Shown in pieces: positions 1-13,095 of a DNA stretch of 64,000 nucleotides. The position numbers and the translations under genes are program-made. Position 1 is the first letter of the stretch. Every line of letters begins with the position of its first letter. This DNA is from Viscum album (taxonomy: Eukaryota > Streptophyta > Magnoliopsida > Santalales > Viscaceae), in contig OY728137.1 of assembly GCA_963277665.1 (NCBI GenBank), forward strand, positions 1,170,710,670 through 1,170,774,669. The letters run 5' to 3'. Under the pieces are notes generated by a model. The model was not told where the DNA came from and did no database searches. It was given only the letters and a program-made list of their open reading frames with translations.

Positions 1-3000
1 ACTGCCTCACGAAACAATGATTGTTCAATCTTATCTTAACTCATTTCAGGGTGGCCATTATGATGTAACTGTATTTTATATATGATATATATAGTATATA
101 TGTTTCCTAAATGTTTCTGTATTTTATATTTAAAACATTCCTTTATGCTTTGCTTGTTTTGAAAATGCGATAATTTCATATGAGGAAGTGTGGACTACTG
201 CCCCCTCAAGAGATTGACTCGTTCATGCAATACATGAAATGTATAAAGAATGAAATTAATGAACTTATGTGACCTATATAAAATATATATTATACTGGAA
301 TTATAATATATATATATCTCTCTCAATTATTTTTAATTCCATTAATATGACAAAGAAATGAAAGTAGCGTTAATGCGTACGTATGACCTACCGTCTCCAC
401 GAACGGTGAATTTCATTTTATCTCCAAATGTTATGGAATAGTATAAAATGAATATTTACTGGACATATATGATATTTAAATCATTAATACTATTCTGGAG
501 ATTATGTACTTATAACTACATGGACAATTTTTTTCAAACAAGTTCATTTTTGACTCCTGTACCAAACATCGACAAAAACATCTAATATGAACTCCCATAA
601 TTAACTAATTATTATAACATTATAATATGTCATATGAATTGAATAATAAACTTTAATGTAGGTCCTTATGAAATTATAAATTAAAAAAAGTTTATTATTT
701 ATGAATATAAAGAAACGAACAAGACAACTCGGACGTGAGGTAAGGGATCCTACCCCTCTCTTTCTTTTTAAGTACACTCTTTTATGTCATTCATTTTAAG
801 ATAATATTTCTTATGATTGGGATGTTATTTTATATTAATCCTAATTTAATTTTTTTTGTTTATATGATGAGAGACCCTATTTTCTCTCATCAATCCATTT
901 TGGATGTTTTGAGTGGCGCCGTTAGGCTGCCGAATTTTCGTAAGGGATCCTACCCCTCTCTTTCTTTTTTAAGTACACTCTTTTATGTCATTAATTTTAA
1001 GATCATATTTCTCATGATTGGGATGCTATTTTATATTAATCTTACTGTACTTTTTTATGTTCATATGATGTGAGACCCTAATTTCTCTCATCAATCCATT
1101 TTGGAAGTTTTGAGTGGCGCTATTAAGCTGTCGAATTTTCATAAGAGATCCAACCTCTCTCTTTCTTTTTAAGTACTCTTTTTATGTAACTTACTTTATT
1201 CTCATCTTTATTATGTTTAGGGATGTTCTTTTATATTAATCTTGATGTAAATTTTATGTTAATATTATGAAATACCCTATTTTTTCACATCAATACATTT
1301 TTGAAAGTTTTATATGGCGCCGTTAGGCTGCTGAATTTTCATAAGGGGATTTTCATCTCACTTTTTATTCCCATGAGACTCATGCTACAATAGACACTAT
1401 TTCTTTTTTGTGTGGTGTATTTACTGCCAATTATCTTACTATCTTTGTAATAAACTCTCATTTATGGGTATTTACATCTTCATTGTATGATGCTTCTTTC
1501 ATGGGGTGTAGGTTTCGAAAGTTTCCCAAATCTGTAAGGGAACCTTTCACACTCCTCTTTTAAAAAGAATTATTTTGTTATGTCTTTTAATTTGCATCTT
1601 GTTGTGTTGGGATATGTTCTTCTATATCCTTATTGGTGTAAATTTTATTTCCAAGTGATGAGATACCATTTTCTCTCTCATCAACTCATTTTATGAATTT
1701 TAATGTGACATCGTTAGGTTGTCAAATTCTTGCAAGGGATCTTCTTAACTCAATTTCAATCCTTTGGGTTAAACTTGTATTCCTAGAACACGTCATGCTA
1801 TGAATAAGTGTGAATTAATCTGATTGTTTTACACTTAATATCCACTTATATTGGGTGTATTTATATTTTTCACACATAATTATGGGATTGATTTGTCCTT
1901 AATTTAAGGATACCTTCTTTAATAGGGATTTCATCTCATTTTAGATTTCTATTGAGACATCATCGTTGTTATGCACCAATTATCTCTCATATGGTGTATA
2001 TACTGTCCTTTGGAATATTATATCATGAATCCCTTTATTCTCATGATATTATAATGTTCTGATTAAATGTTATTTCTTAATTAATGTATTCAAGTGTCTC
2101 TCATTTTGTTAAAAACCCTTTAACTAAAACATCGTTTGAAATGTTTTAATGACTTATTATTCTAAATATATTTCATTAATATCCATGTTTTTAAAATGTT
2201 TTTAAGGATTTTCTTATGTCGATATTAATGGTTTGAAATGTTGAAAGATTCAAAGTGGTATGGGACATTTTGATTCAAAAATATCTTTATTAACTATTTT
2301 AAATGGTTGTGAAAATGGTTTTTAGAATGGATTAATTATTTCAATATCTTAAAATGTTATATTGTTATTGCAATGTGGGAATTTTATCTTTCCTTTATGC
2401 TTAAGTTATGTGATATTATTATGTTATGGTTCTTGGGCATTGTTTATGAAGAATGGTGGTTCTGTGATAAAATAAGGGCGGGTGAGCACGATATATCTCT
2501 CCAATGCATTGGGTAACACGAAGGGGTTAAACGTTATGGTTTATCCAAAGAGATTTAGGGAATATACTGTGATGGGTATTCCAAACGTAACCATGAGGGT
2601 TACTCACTACGTAAGAATGTTATGAATGCCTCAAGTTACCTTTATGTCTTATGATTTCTATGAGTTATTTGTAAATCTTATGATTTCATGAGGTATGTTA
2701 AATTAATTATGTTTTATGAGTAATGTTTGATTTCATTTATTCTTATGTATACATGGACTAATGTTTTCTTTCTGTATTGTTATAACCCTAACTGAGCTTT
2801 TTATTCTCATCCCATGTTTTTCTGAAATGTTTTTCACATGACATAAAGTTGAATAGGGTCAAGGATGGGATCATGGAAATGTCAGGCTGTCTAAAACAAG
2901 GAACTAGACATGACTCTTTTGTTCAAGAGTTTTTATTTTCCGAATAAAATGAAAGCTGAGTAGATGTGAATACTTTGTAATATTTGAGATGTAATAGTTG

Positions 3001-3097
3001 TTTCCTAATTCTCTAAAACTCTAAACCTGAAAAGATCCTCAATGTGAATTATTAATTTAATTATATAATAAGTAATGTTTAAGGTCGGGTCCTTATA
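1..3097 (+). repeat. LARD-1 5' LTR, right-hand 3.1 kb
   Basis: This is the 3' part of the 5' LTR; about 1980 bp lie left of the window. It aligns end to end with 6747-9837. Its last bases (CCTTATA) match the last bases of the 3' LTR, after which the two copies diverge. It holds an AT dinucleotide tract near 295-320, a tandem array (740-2100) and no reading frame I can support. The small frame at 813-1073 lies inside the tandem units and is not a gene. Confidence 0.85.
740..2100 (+). repeat. About 200 bp tandem repeat array inside LARD-1 5' LTR
   Basis: Units begin at about 740, 940, 1141, 1341, 1534, 1732 and 1921, with spacings of 200, 201, 200, 193, 198 and 189. The first units share a GTAAGGGATCC start and a GTGGCGCCGTTAGGCTG core near their end. 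Later units keep the AAGGGATYTTCATCTCA-like start and a CATCAACTCATTTT-like middle but are more diverged. The first three units are the most alike, suggesting later local expansion or homogenisation at the left end. The same array occurs in the 3' LTR, so it predates insertion of this copy. Confidence 0.85.
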
Positions 3098-3099
3098 GT

Positions 3100-3110
3100 T
3101 GGTATTAGAG
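3100..3110 (+). other. LARD-1 primer-binding site
   Basis: TGGTATTAGAG lies 2 bases after the LTR end and differs by one base from the usual plant tRNA-iMet primer site TGGTATCAGAG. This is where minus-strand DNA synthesis would be primed, and it marks the LTR/internal boundary. Confidence 0.85.
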
Positions 3111-3302
3111 GTCGGTTTAGATAACTTTAGAGGTTAGGGTATTCTCTAAGCATAAGTGACATTACTATAATGGTAAGGATTTCAGAAAGATTCCTAGTTT
3201 TTAGATAAAGTGAATGAGTAAGTATATCTTAGTGTTTATCTTCCTCATTACTACATGATGATTTTGTTGATATACTCACACTGACATTTTTGGTTTTAGT
3301 AA

Positions 3303-3539
3303 ATGGATGGATCTAGCAGGCGCTAAAGTGACAATGGATTTGAAGGAAGCTGTGGTGGTTCTCTGATTAAGAGAATGGATGAAATGGGGGATTCAATGAG
3401 AAATCTTGTGGTTATTCTAAACCAACTATCAGGAGTCATGATCAATAACTTGAACCTTGGTGGGTTCTCTAAAGCATCATGTACGAGAGAACCAAATCAA
3501 CATGGAAGTTCAGGTAAAAATTATAAAGGTAACCATTAG
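3303..3539 (+). pseudogene. Short gag-N-terminal-like remnant in LARD-1
   Basis: An ATG at 3303 opens a frame of 78 codons ending in TAG at 3537, with a single internal TAA at codon 8. The remainder reads as a small hydrophilic protein with a methionine-rich stretch (RMDEMGDSMRNL) and a Gly/Ser/Asn-rich tail. Its position, about 190 bp after the primer site, is where gag starts in Ty3/gypsy elements. I infer that it is the leftover N-terminus of a gag gene; the rest of gag and all of pol are absent. Sequence alone is too short to prove homology, and it could be a chance frame. Confidence 0.4.
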
Positions 3540-4767
3540 GGTTTATATGATCCTTACTTTTGAAGTAATTATGGGTTACTATACGTTATGATGGAATATA
3601 AACGACATGAGATAAACTTGAGGTTAAATTATCTTGTGGTTATTTTTGAAGATTTTATCTCGTTTTGGGGATTGTTTTAAGAATTATATAGTTTTGGAAA
3701 AAGGAAACCACACAGATCGTGTGACACCCCATCGTGTCTGACAAAGCTGCGGGAATCAAACCGACAACCAAAGTGCGACTGGTATTTATCACCTACCTCT
3801 GGACTACGTGAAGTCACTGGTTAGTTTGACTAATTTTTTTTAGTTAGATGATCTTATGAATCTATAATAAGTTGCTTTTGGGTTATCTATGGAAATTATT
3901 AACCTATCATGGAGAATATGTGATTATGTTAATTACTTTTCAGTATGAAACATTAAGTGTAACTGATGTTATTTGAAGATAAATTTAAAGGTTTATCTTG
4001 GAAGACTATGTGATTAAATCCCCCAAATATTTGGATTTCAATCTTAGTTTTGTTTACTTTGAACACTTTTATGGACAATTTGTTTATTGAATGGTCTTTG
4101 TTGAACTTTGGTTATTGTTTGACCAATTTTGGAGATTAAGAATAGAATTTCTTTTTATAAAGGGTTATCCTTTTTTGGATTATCTGATCTTGTTCTAACA
4201 ATTTTGGTTTTGGTAAGGCTCTAAAGACCTGGGAAATATATAGTTCTCTTTTTTTGGATTAGGTGATTCTCTAGAAGTTGAATATAGTACTCTTAATGTG
4301 AAAAAGTCTTCTTAAATACTCATCGTTTGGGGAAAGTATGAGTTTGTGTACGAAATCTAGTAAAAGTTGAAAGTCAACATGATAAGTAAGTATGTTTCCT
4401 TAAGATCAAAAATAAATTCCTCAATGAAAAGTAACTTAAAATAAAAATGTTGTCTATTAACTTTTCCTACTGGGGAATCGAATACCGTTTAACCCACCAA
4501 AAGTTTGTGATTTTCTTGTGGTTATCTTTCTCCTAAACATGTTTTCTATCACTCTCCCTCAGAACATGACCCTTTGTCTTTTCTTCTATATCCACGTTTT
4601 CCTACATGGAATCCTAGTATTTGTTAACTCAGGTAACCTATTTACTTCTTTTTCTTTCTTTTGAAGTGATTGTTTTACCGACACTTGTTCTGGGGTGGGA
4701 CTTTCAATGATGTTTCCGAGCCAAATTTTAAAATTGTGAGGACGCAATTACCAAAAGGGGGGAAAGT
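3540..4767 (+). other. LARD-1 non-coding internal region with polypurine tract
   Basis: No frame of useful length exists here. The stretch 3840-4340 is recognisably similar to 41860-42345 in LARD-2: shared blocks include GGTTATCTATGGAAATTATTA-type and TTGGATTTCAATC-type words in the same order. This is the only internal sequence the two families visibly share. At 4751-4766 a purine-rich run (CCAAAAGGGGGGAAAG) directly precedes the TGTAACACCCC start of the 3' LTR and is the plus-strand primer tract. Confidence 0.75.
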
Positions 4768-6374
4768 TGTAACACCCCAGGTAAATTAATCATATAACAT
4801 TTTTATATTTATCCCTATTTGTGAATAAAATGTTAATATTAATTTAAAATGAACGCTATGCTCGATGGCTTACCCAATACGCAACAACGAGTTCCTTTGA
4901 AATCTTACGTTGCACTCTAATAATAAAATAATTTTATTTTAAATGGTAGTTAACACCTAGACGTTGTAATGAAGGGAATGAATAAAATAACTACAAAATG
5001 ATTACATATGTTTTTTAAATATTTTTACATTTAGCCAATAAATGTTAGAGGCTTAAAATGCAAATGAATCCAATTTTAAGCATAAATCTTCTAATATTCT
5101 TTAAAAGGGTGATTAACCGCCTTTTGATGGAGAACCCTTTTGAAATATACTTTTGAAAATTTTGTATGTTGTATTTAAAAAAATCATTCTTTAGAATCTG
5201 GACATCAAAATTTACTTTGTGTAAATTTCTGATATTTTTCTGATAAAAATCTTTTTAGTGAAAATGTTGCATTTTAATTCAAAACGTCCTTTTAATATGA
5301 TTTATTTATATGGTAAGATTATCTTTATAATTGAGATTAAAGTTTATTTAGAATATTTTTTTACCATTTAATCCAATGGTGGTCATTGGAATTAATTTCA
5401 CTTTGAAATTGGACTCAAACTAGTGTCAATCTTTTAATAGATATTGTTTCTTAAAAACACGCTATTTGTTTTGACAGCGGGAATGAATTATTAAATTACA
5501 TAATGCAAATTATATATTTTTTATTTTTTAAAATTGACATAATTTTTGAATTCGGAATATCAAATATAGCATAGGGTGAATTTTTGGAAATTTTCTGAAA
5601 AACATCAATTTTTGATTAATAGTGAAACTACTAAGTGGTAGTTAAAGAAACTGATTTTTCATTTAAATGAAACTTTACTAATTCTATGATTTTATTTTCA
5701 AAAAACCGATATAAATTATTTTCATTAGTAATTAAAATTTGGTTCAATGAGATTAAAATAATTTTTTGGTGAATAGTAACTTTTTATTAATCGCGATTAG
5801 AGGTAATTAGTGTAATTTAAGGTAAAGATAATGTTATAATAATATGAAATGACCTTGAAACATGTCCTAAACTTATTGGATGAGTCATGGCAGACCAAGA
5901 CAATCCATGGGTTAGCTTGGGGACCCCATGGAGCCACTTGGGTTGGAAAATGACATTAATAACTTTTTATTTAAAGTTAAAATTAAAATGTCACAAACAT
6001 GTAATGTTTTACTAAAACAATTTTTACATGCGGTTATACAAGTCATATTTTTTACTATAAATATTAATTAGAAATATAAAATGATTTAATAAATCATGAT
6101 ATTTTTTTTATAATTTTTAGACATTAAATAAATTATTTTATTTATGACACCGTGATGATGCAGTGATTACCTCATAAATGAGAGATTTAAATAAAATGAG
6201 AATATAGGGTGAAATCTAAGTCCTAAACATGTCACAAACCTATTTTATGGGAGGATTTCGAAACCTTATCACCTTATCCTAGAACGATATCCTTTTGGGA
6301 CCTTTAAAAATCGAAAAACATTTTATAATAAAGTCATATTTTATAACATTCCAAGAGTGCCCCTCCTCTTCTCT

Positions 6375-6382
6375 TATAAAAG
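6375..6382 (+). promoter_or_regulatory. Probable LARD-1 LTR TATA box
   Basis: TATAAAAG sits 1607 bp into the LTR, directly after a pyrimidine-rich run (CCCCTCCTCTTCTCT) and just before the only C-rich part of the LTR. The LARD-2 3' LTR has the same arrangement, a CCCCTCTCT run then TATAAAAT at 44539, 1717 bp into that LTR. Retention of motif, flanks and position in two diverged families supports a promoter. Confidence 0.6.
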
Positions 6383-7484
6383 GACCCCACCTCTACCACC
6401 TTACCCACACCTCTAAAGCCTTTGGCTCGGCAAACCCCTGCCCATGTCATCTCTCCACATCCCTCTCTTCACCATTGAAGCCTCACCTTTGATAGAATTC
6501 TCTTCAAGAAACCCTTTTGATTCAAACCAAGAGGAGTTACTCGATTTAAAGGTAATGTCTTCACTTGTGTTCTTTTGTATTATTTTGATTCTCCAAACCA
6601 CTAAAATATTTTTATTCCTTTATTTTGTAACAACAACACTATCTTTAATATACTAGGATGTTGTTATGTGAAGTATTTGAGCTAAACTTACACACACCTT
6701 CATCTAATGGTTAATGAACATACTGTTTCTGTGGATGGCGAATTACTACCTTACGAAACAATGATTGTTCAATATTCTCTTAACACCTTTCATGGTGGCC
6801 AATATGATGTCACTATATTTTATATATAATATATATGGTATTTATGTTTCCTATATTTTTCTGTATTTTATATTTAAAACATTCCTTTATGCTTTTCATG
6901 TTGTACAAATGCGATAATTTCATACAAGGAAGTGTGGACTATCTCCCCCTCAAGTGATGTGACTCGTTCATGCAATACATGGAATGTATAAATAATGAAA
7001 TTAATTAACTTATGTGACCTATATAACATATATATTATATGTTAATCATAATATATATATATCTCTCTCAATTATTTTTAATTCCATTAATATGACAAAG
7101 AAATGAAAGTAGCGTTAATGAGTATGTACGGCCTACCGTCTCCATGAACGGTGCATTTAGTTTTATCTCCAAATGTTATGGAATAGTATAAAATGAATAT
7201 GTACTGGAAATATATTATATTTAAATCATTAATACTATTTTGGAGATTATTTACTTATAAATACATGGACAATTCTTCTCATACAAGTTCATTTTTGACT
7301 CATGTAACAAACATCGACAAAAACATCTGACAGGAACTCACATAATTAACACATTATTATAACATTATAATATGTGATATGAATTTAATAATAAACTTTA
7401 AAGGAGATCCTTAAGAAATTATAAATTGACAAAAGTTTATTATTCAGGAATATAAAGAAATGAACAAGACAAGTCGGACTTGAG

Positions 7485-8840
7485 GTAAGGGATCCTACCC
7501 CTCTCTTTCTTTTTAATTACACTCTTTTATGTCATTCATTTTATGGTCATCTTTCATATGATTGGGATGTTAATTTATATTAATATTACTGTAATTTTTT
7601 ATGTTCATATTATGAGAGACCCTATTTTCTCTCATCAATCCATTTTGGAAGTTTTGAGTGGCGCCGTTAGGCTGCTGAATTATCGTAAGGGATCCTACCC
7701 CTCTCTTTCTTTTTAGGTAAACTCTTTTATGTCATTCATTTTAAGCTAATATTTATTATGATTGGGATGTTATTTTTTTTACTATTACTGTAATTTTTTT
7801 TTCATATGATTAGAGACCCTAATTTATCTCATCAACCCATTTTGGAAGTTTTGAGTGGCGCCGTTAGGCTGCCGAATTTTCGTAAGAGATCCAACCACTC
7901 TCTTTCTTTTTAAGTACTCTTTTTTATGTAAATTACTTTAAGATCCTCTTTCTTATGTTTAGGAATGTTATTTTATATTCCTATTGCTGTAAATTTTATT
8001 TTAATATGATGAGAGACACTATTTGATCTCATCAATACATTTTTTGAAGTTTTATGTGGCGCCCTTAGGCAGCTGAATTTTCATAAGGGGATTTTCATCT
8101 CACTTTTTATTCCCATGAGATTCATGCAACAATTACCACTATTTTGTTTTGTGTGGTGTATTTACTGACCATTATCTTAATATTTTTTTAATACACACTC
8201 ATTTATGGGTATTTACATCTTCATTGTATGATGCTTCTTTCAAGGGGTGTACGTTTCGAAAGTTTCCCAAATCTGTAAGGGAACCTTTTACACTCCTCTT
8301 TTAAAAAGAATTATTTTGTTATGTCTTTTAATTTTCATCTTTTTATGTTGGGATATGTTCTTATATACCTATATTGATTTATATTTTATGTCCAAGTGAT
8401 ATAATACCATTTAATCTCTCATCAACTCGTTTTATGAATTTTAATGTGACGCCGTTAGGCTGTCAAATTCTTGGAAGGGATCTTCTTATCTCAATTTCAA
8501 TCCTTTGGGTTAAACTCGTACTCTTTGAACATGTCATTCTATGAATATGTGTGAATTAATCAGATTGTTTTACACTTAATATCCACTTATATTGGGTGTA
8601 TTTATATTTTTCACACATAATTATGAGATTGATTTGTCCTTAATTTAAGGATTCCTTCTTTATAAGGGATTTCATCTCATTTTACATTTATATTGAGACA
8701 TCATTGTTGTTATGCACCAATTCACTCTTATATGGTGTATATACTATCCTTTTCCATATAATATCATGAATCCCTTTATTCTCATTATATTATAATGTTA
8801 TTATTAAATTTTATTCCTCAATTATTGTATTCAACTGTCT
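7485..8840 (+). repeat. About 200 bp tandem repeat array inside LARD-1 3' LTR
   Basis: Partner of the array at 740-2100. Units begin at about 7485, 7685, 7882, 8083, 8275, 8473 and 8661. Unit number and order match the 5' LTR one for one, so no unit has been gained or lost since insertion. Confidence 0.85.
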
Positions 8841-9837
8841 CTCATTCTGTTAAAAACCCTTTAACTAAAATATCGTTTTAAATGTTTTAATGATTTATTC
8901 TTATAAATATTTCTCATTAATATCCATGTTTTCAAAATGGTTTTAAGGATTTACTTATGTGGATATTAATGGTTTGAAATGATAAAATCTTCAAAGTGAT
9001 ATGGGACACTTTGATTCAAAAATCTCTTTATTAAGTGTTTTAAATGGTTGTAAAAATGGTTTTTAGAATGGATTCATTATTTCAATAACTTAAAATGTTA
9101 TATTGTTATTGAAATATGGGAATTTTATATTTCCTTTATGCTTATGTTATGTGCTATGATTATGTTATGGTTCTTGGGCATTGTTTATAAAGACGGGTGG
9201 TTCCGTCATAAACTAAGGGCGAGTGAGCCAGATATAGCTCTCCAATGCATTGGGTAATGCGAAGGGGATAAACGTTATGGTTTATCTGAAGATATTTAGG
9301 GAATATACTGTGATGGGTATTCCAAACATAACCATGAGGGTTACTCCCTACGTAAGAATGTTATGAATTCTTCATGTTACATTTATGTCTTATGATTTCT
9401 ATGAGTTATTCGTAAATATTATGATTTCATGAGGTATGTTAAATTGCTTATGTTTTGTGAGTAAAGTTTGATTTCATTTATTCCTATGTATACATGGACT
9501 AATTTTTTCTTTCTGTATTGTTATAACCCTTACCGAGCTTTTTATGCTCATCCCAATTTTTTATGAAATGTTTTTCATAGGACATAAAGTTTAATAGGGT
9601 CAATGATGGGATCATGGAAATGTCAGGCTGTCTAAAACAAGGAACTATACATGACTCTTCTGTTCAAGACTTTTTATTTTGTGAAAAAATGGAAGTTGAG
9701 TAGATGTGACTTCTTTTTAATATTTCATATGTAATAGTTATGTCCTAATTCTCTAAAACTCTAATCCTGAAAAGATCCTCAATGTGAATTATTAATTTAA
9801 TTCAATAATAAGTAATGTTTAAGGTCGAGTCCTTATA

Positions 9838-11056
9838 TAGCATCTCCATGATTGTAAGGTTGTTAATATTTCATAAATATATTTCATTATTTGTTATAAA
9901 TGTATAATTTATATATCGGAATTATAATTATTTAATAATTATTATTCTGTAGATGATGGAATAGTGATCCATTTGACCGTGGCCAACTCATCTAACCTTT
10001 TTCAAAATTATGGACTAAAAATTTAAAAACATCCTGATGGGGGCTTAACTGATTATGAAATTAACTATGGTATTAATATAAAAAACAAATGGACAATGGA
10101 TAAGTGGTTAATCACACATATTTTTATTATGAAATAAAATAAATTATATTTGTTTATTATATAGGTTTTAAATGTCATATATTGAAAGTCTGGACTTGAG
10201 GAAAGGGATTCCATCTCAATTTCACTTCAATGAGGTTTATTTTAATCACATGAACCTAAATTTTTTATGAGGTGTATATACTACCCATTTTACATGTTAT
10301 GTAAAAAACCTTCAAAATTAATTGTATGTTATGTTTTATTTCCAATTATTCATCCATAGGGATTAATCTTGAATGTTACCTAGTGGTAATGGTTTCTTTA
10401 CCCAATTTAATTTTATTGGGTTATATCACTTCATTATTTATTAGATAATTCCAAGATTATGTGTGAAATATATTTTTTATTTATGTTGAATTCCCACATG
10501 TATTTCTAGATTCACATATGTTAAACATAATTTATCAATTGATTAATTATCAATTCAATAATATAATTTTTTCAATGGGTTTTCATCTCAGATTAACTTT
10601 CATTGGGACATACCTTTATGATATGCACCAATCATATATTATGAGGTGTATATACATCCAATTTTACATTTAATTTTATGAATGTCCTTATGTTCATTAT
10701 ATTTAATGTTTCATTTGAAGTAATTCTTCTAGGGGAATATGATTGAAATGTAACCAAAGTAGAGAAGGGTTTTTGTTACAAATCATTTCTCTCTAAAATT
10801 GTTTATGTTGATTATTATTTTAAAGCATATCATATTATCGTATTTTCTAGAACGACATATATTTTATTCTACTCTAGTATTGAATTTGGTTCAAAATTAT
10901 AATTTCCATTTCCGATTTATTGATTAAATAGACATAAAGAGTGGTTTTTTGTTTGTTATATTGATCTTATATCTTCAAATATACAAGAAATCTTTCCCTT
11001 CTATATCCATTTATTCTAGAATAATTTCATGAATATTATATTCTAAACATAAATTA
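9838..11056 (+). repeat. LARD-2 5' LTR, fragment 1
   Basis: This 1.2 kb aligns in order with 45291-46500 of the LARD-2 3' LTR: shared words include CATCTCCATGATTGTA, CATTTGACC, a CCATGATTAT/CCAAGATTAT pair and GATTGAAAT.TAACCAAAGTAGA-like sequence. It contains diverged 185-190 bp units (near 10199, 10387, 10572) related to the LARD-1 array. It is bounded on the left by the end of LARD-1 and on the right by E3. No reading frame. Confidence 0.75.
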
Positions 11057-13081
11057 TGTAACATCCCAGCCACCACATTTTCTTGATAATGAATAAGGAA
11101 AATACATGGCCATAGGCGACATCACCAAAATTCCAATGGCTGGTAATAAATGTCAACAACCTCATTAATAGTTAGGGGATGATTTTCCATCTCAAAATAA
11201 AACCACAAACCAAATTAAATAACTAAATAAACCACTACATGATGCATAATTTAAATGAAATAAAACTCAATGAAATACCATTTATATCAATACCATTTAA
11301 AAAAGAGTACCACCGTTGATATCAACAATACATCCAAGTTAAGAAAAATAAAAAAACCCATAGTCTCCCAAATAATAATTCATACAAAAAATCCATAAAA
11401 TATCTCAATAATAAATAACCACCTCTAAGTAAATGTTATACATTACATTTTCAATTGTCCGGGTAAATGATATTTATAGATGTAACATAGTGATAAAGAA
11501 GGGGTCAGAAATAAAACTTAGTAGGCTTTCCCCAAATGACATACCTACTCATGACACTAGGATAGAACATGTTATAAAATTTATATTAAAAAATCTATAT
11601 AAAAACTATTTCAAACACTTCATCAATTTATCACAAAGCCATTAAATTCCATGAAAATTAATTTTTTTAAAATAAACCACTTTCTATGGAAGGAAAGAAA
11701 ATAAGTCATTTATCATTTCAAGAATTTTGTTTGAATTACCCATTCACTATGAAATAGCCATACATTAACACAAAAATCCACACACACATCTACAGACAAG
11801 CTTGGTGTTACTATTAATAGTGGAAAATCATATCGATAATTTGTCCCCTTGATGGTGGTACTTCATAACCATTATACATTCCATTTCACACAAGTTTAAC
11901 CATTTATGACAATGATACAAATCCATATTTTCCAAAAAAAATCAATATTTTCAATAAACCAAGACGTTATTGGAAACCATAATAAAAAACATTTCAATAA
12001 AAAAAATATTTATTAGAACCATTTCTCATCAAAAAAATTCAATTAAAAAAAACTTTTATTCAAAAACATTTTCCATGCATCAAAATTAAATAAAAAATTA
12101 AAATTTAACATTTCAAATTCAAATTACCAATATCACTTTCAACTAAAACACCAAATTTCTCAATTCCATATACCATCACAAAATAAGGCTTCGATTAGTC
12201 AATTTGAAATGAAACAATCAATTTAAAATCAAGCCTTATATTTCTAGAAAGGGAATTTGAGTGTGAAGCCTCATACCCCCGGATTTAAGTAAAAAATGAT
12301 GAACGACACTAAAATGCCACCAAAACAGTGTTAAATCTAAAAAAACATGCCATATATCTCATCCCCAATAAATAACAAGGCCAAATAAAATCATAGTTTT
12401 CCCAAAAAACATTAGATATATCCAAAAAACTCTAAATATGAAACCAAGGGAGGGAGAAAAGAATATAAAAGGGAAACCAAGTCAAAATACTAACAAAGTT
12501 CCATGATAAATAGGCCTTAAAATAATAATAAATGCCTCATGATTGATTAAAAGTCAATATGGAAGGGTTCCCTAGATTTTGAGAGGGTTAAATCTTGTGT
12601 TCATGTGGTTTTGGGTGAAAAAATGATGGGTTATTACATAATCCCATCCTAGATCCACTTTTTGTTGATCTTTCTTTTAAATCATGAATGGTTGGTAACA
12701 TATCTAGGAAAACTATGGTCTACCTTGATCCACCATCTTCTTGAAAAGGTACCAAACATAGTTTTATCTCATAGTTAGAAAATTGTTTTCTACCAATTTA
12801 AAATCCCAATATCACAATATAAATGGTGTTTCTAAGGTGTCTACGTAGTTTGGAAAAACTATGTTCTGGTATGTTAACCATCCCCTTAGCTTCTGTCTCA
12901 TTGTGCATGGTTTCCTATAAGAGATTCATGATTTCCTCTAACCATGCACCAACCATACACTTTATAAAATCACCCAAAACAAGAAAAAAGTATTCCAAAC
13001 CCTCTGAAACTACACCTAAACAATTTATATACATAAAATTCATAAATTAAGCATTACTTAATTGAATTAGGGGGTACTGCA
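11057..13081 (-). repeat. E3 left LTR (3' LTR in element orientation)
   Basis: On the plus strand it runs from TGTAACATCCCAGCC to GGGGGTACTGCA, so on the minus strand it starts TGCAGTACCCCC and ends GGGATGTTACA, a decayed TG...CA pair. It is intact and serves as the empty-site control for E4, whose insertion point corresponds to about 11702. Frames at 11433-11645 and 12823-13050 are chance openings. Confidence 0.8.
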
Positions 13082-13095
13082 TTATCTCCACCATT
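13082..13095 (-). other. E3 polypurine tract
   Basis: Read on the minus strand, a purine-rich TGGTGGAGATAA directly precedes the LTR start TGCAGTACCCC. This agrees with the minus-strand orientation deduced from the RT and with the LTR boundary set by the repeat pair. Confidence 0.55.

Larger units (their letters stand above)
1..9837 (+). mobile_element. LARD-1: long-LTR, almost non-coding LTR retrotransposon (5' end cut by window)
   Basis: Bases 1-3097 and 6747-9837 are the same sequence, roughly 90% alike by eye. The first copy ends just before a tRNA-Met-type primer site and the second begins (at 4768) just after a purine tract, which fixes plus orientation. The LTR is 5070 bp and the internal domain only 1670 bp. 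This fits the class called large retrotransposon derivatives (LARDs): long LTRs, a conserved non-coding interior, and mobilisation by another element's proteins. The right end at 9837 abuts sequence that matches the middle of the LARD-2 LTR (45291 onward), so LARD-1 was inserted into the LARD-2 5' LTR. The left target-site copy is outside the window, so a target duplication cannot be tested. Confidence 0.85.
4768..9837 (+). repeat. LARD-1 3' LTR (complete, 5.07 kb)
   Basis: The LTR starts TGTAACACCCCAGG and ends CCTTATA, a decayed CA end. It is complete at 5070 bp, at the long end of plant LTR sizes. Order inside: AT-rich U3 (4768-6370), a TATA-type promoter (6375), a more GC-rich stretch at 6350-6550 that would be the start of the transcript, then the half shared with the visible 5' LTR, including the 200 bp tandem array. 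Small overlapping frames at 6295-6656 on both strands fall in the presumed transcript leader; none shows codon structure that I trust. Confidence 0.85.

Noticed and set aside
813..1073. 86-codon frame with repeated phrases
   Set aside because: It spans two 200 bp tandem units of the LARD-1 LTR, so the repetition is from the DNA array; the matching region of the 3' LTR is not open.
740..2100. CRISPR-like or microRNA-precursor array
   Set aside because: Units are contiguous 200 bp tandem copies without spacers, in plant DNA; no hairpin symmetry.
6295..6656. Cluster of small frames on both strands near the LARD-1 promoter
   Set aside because: Overlapping on both strands, no domain, and located in the presumed untranslated leader.
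11057..13081. E3 and E5 as the same family because LTR lengths agree (about 2.0 kb)
   Set aside because: I could find only short shared words between the two LTRs when oriented alike; not enough to merge them.
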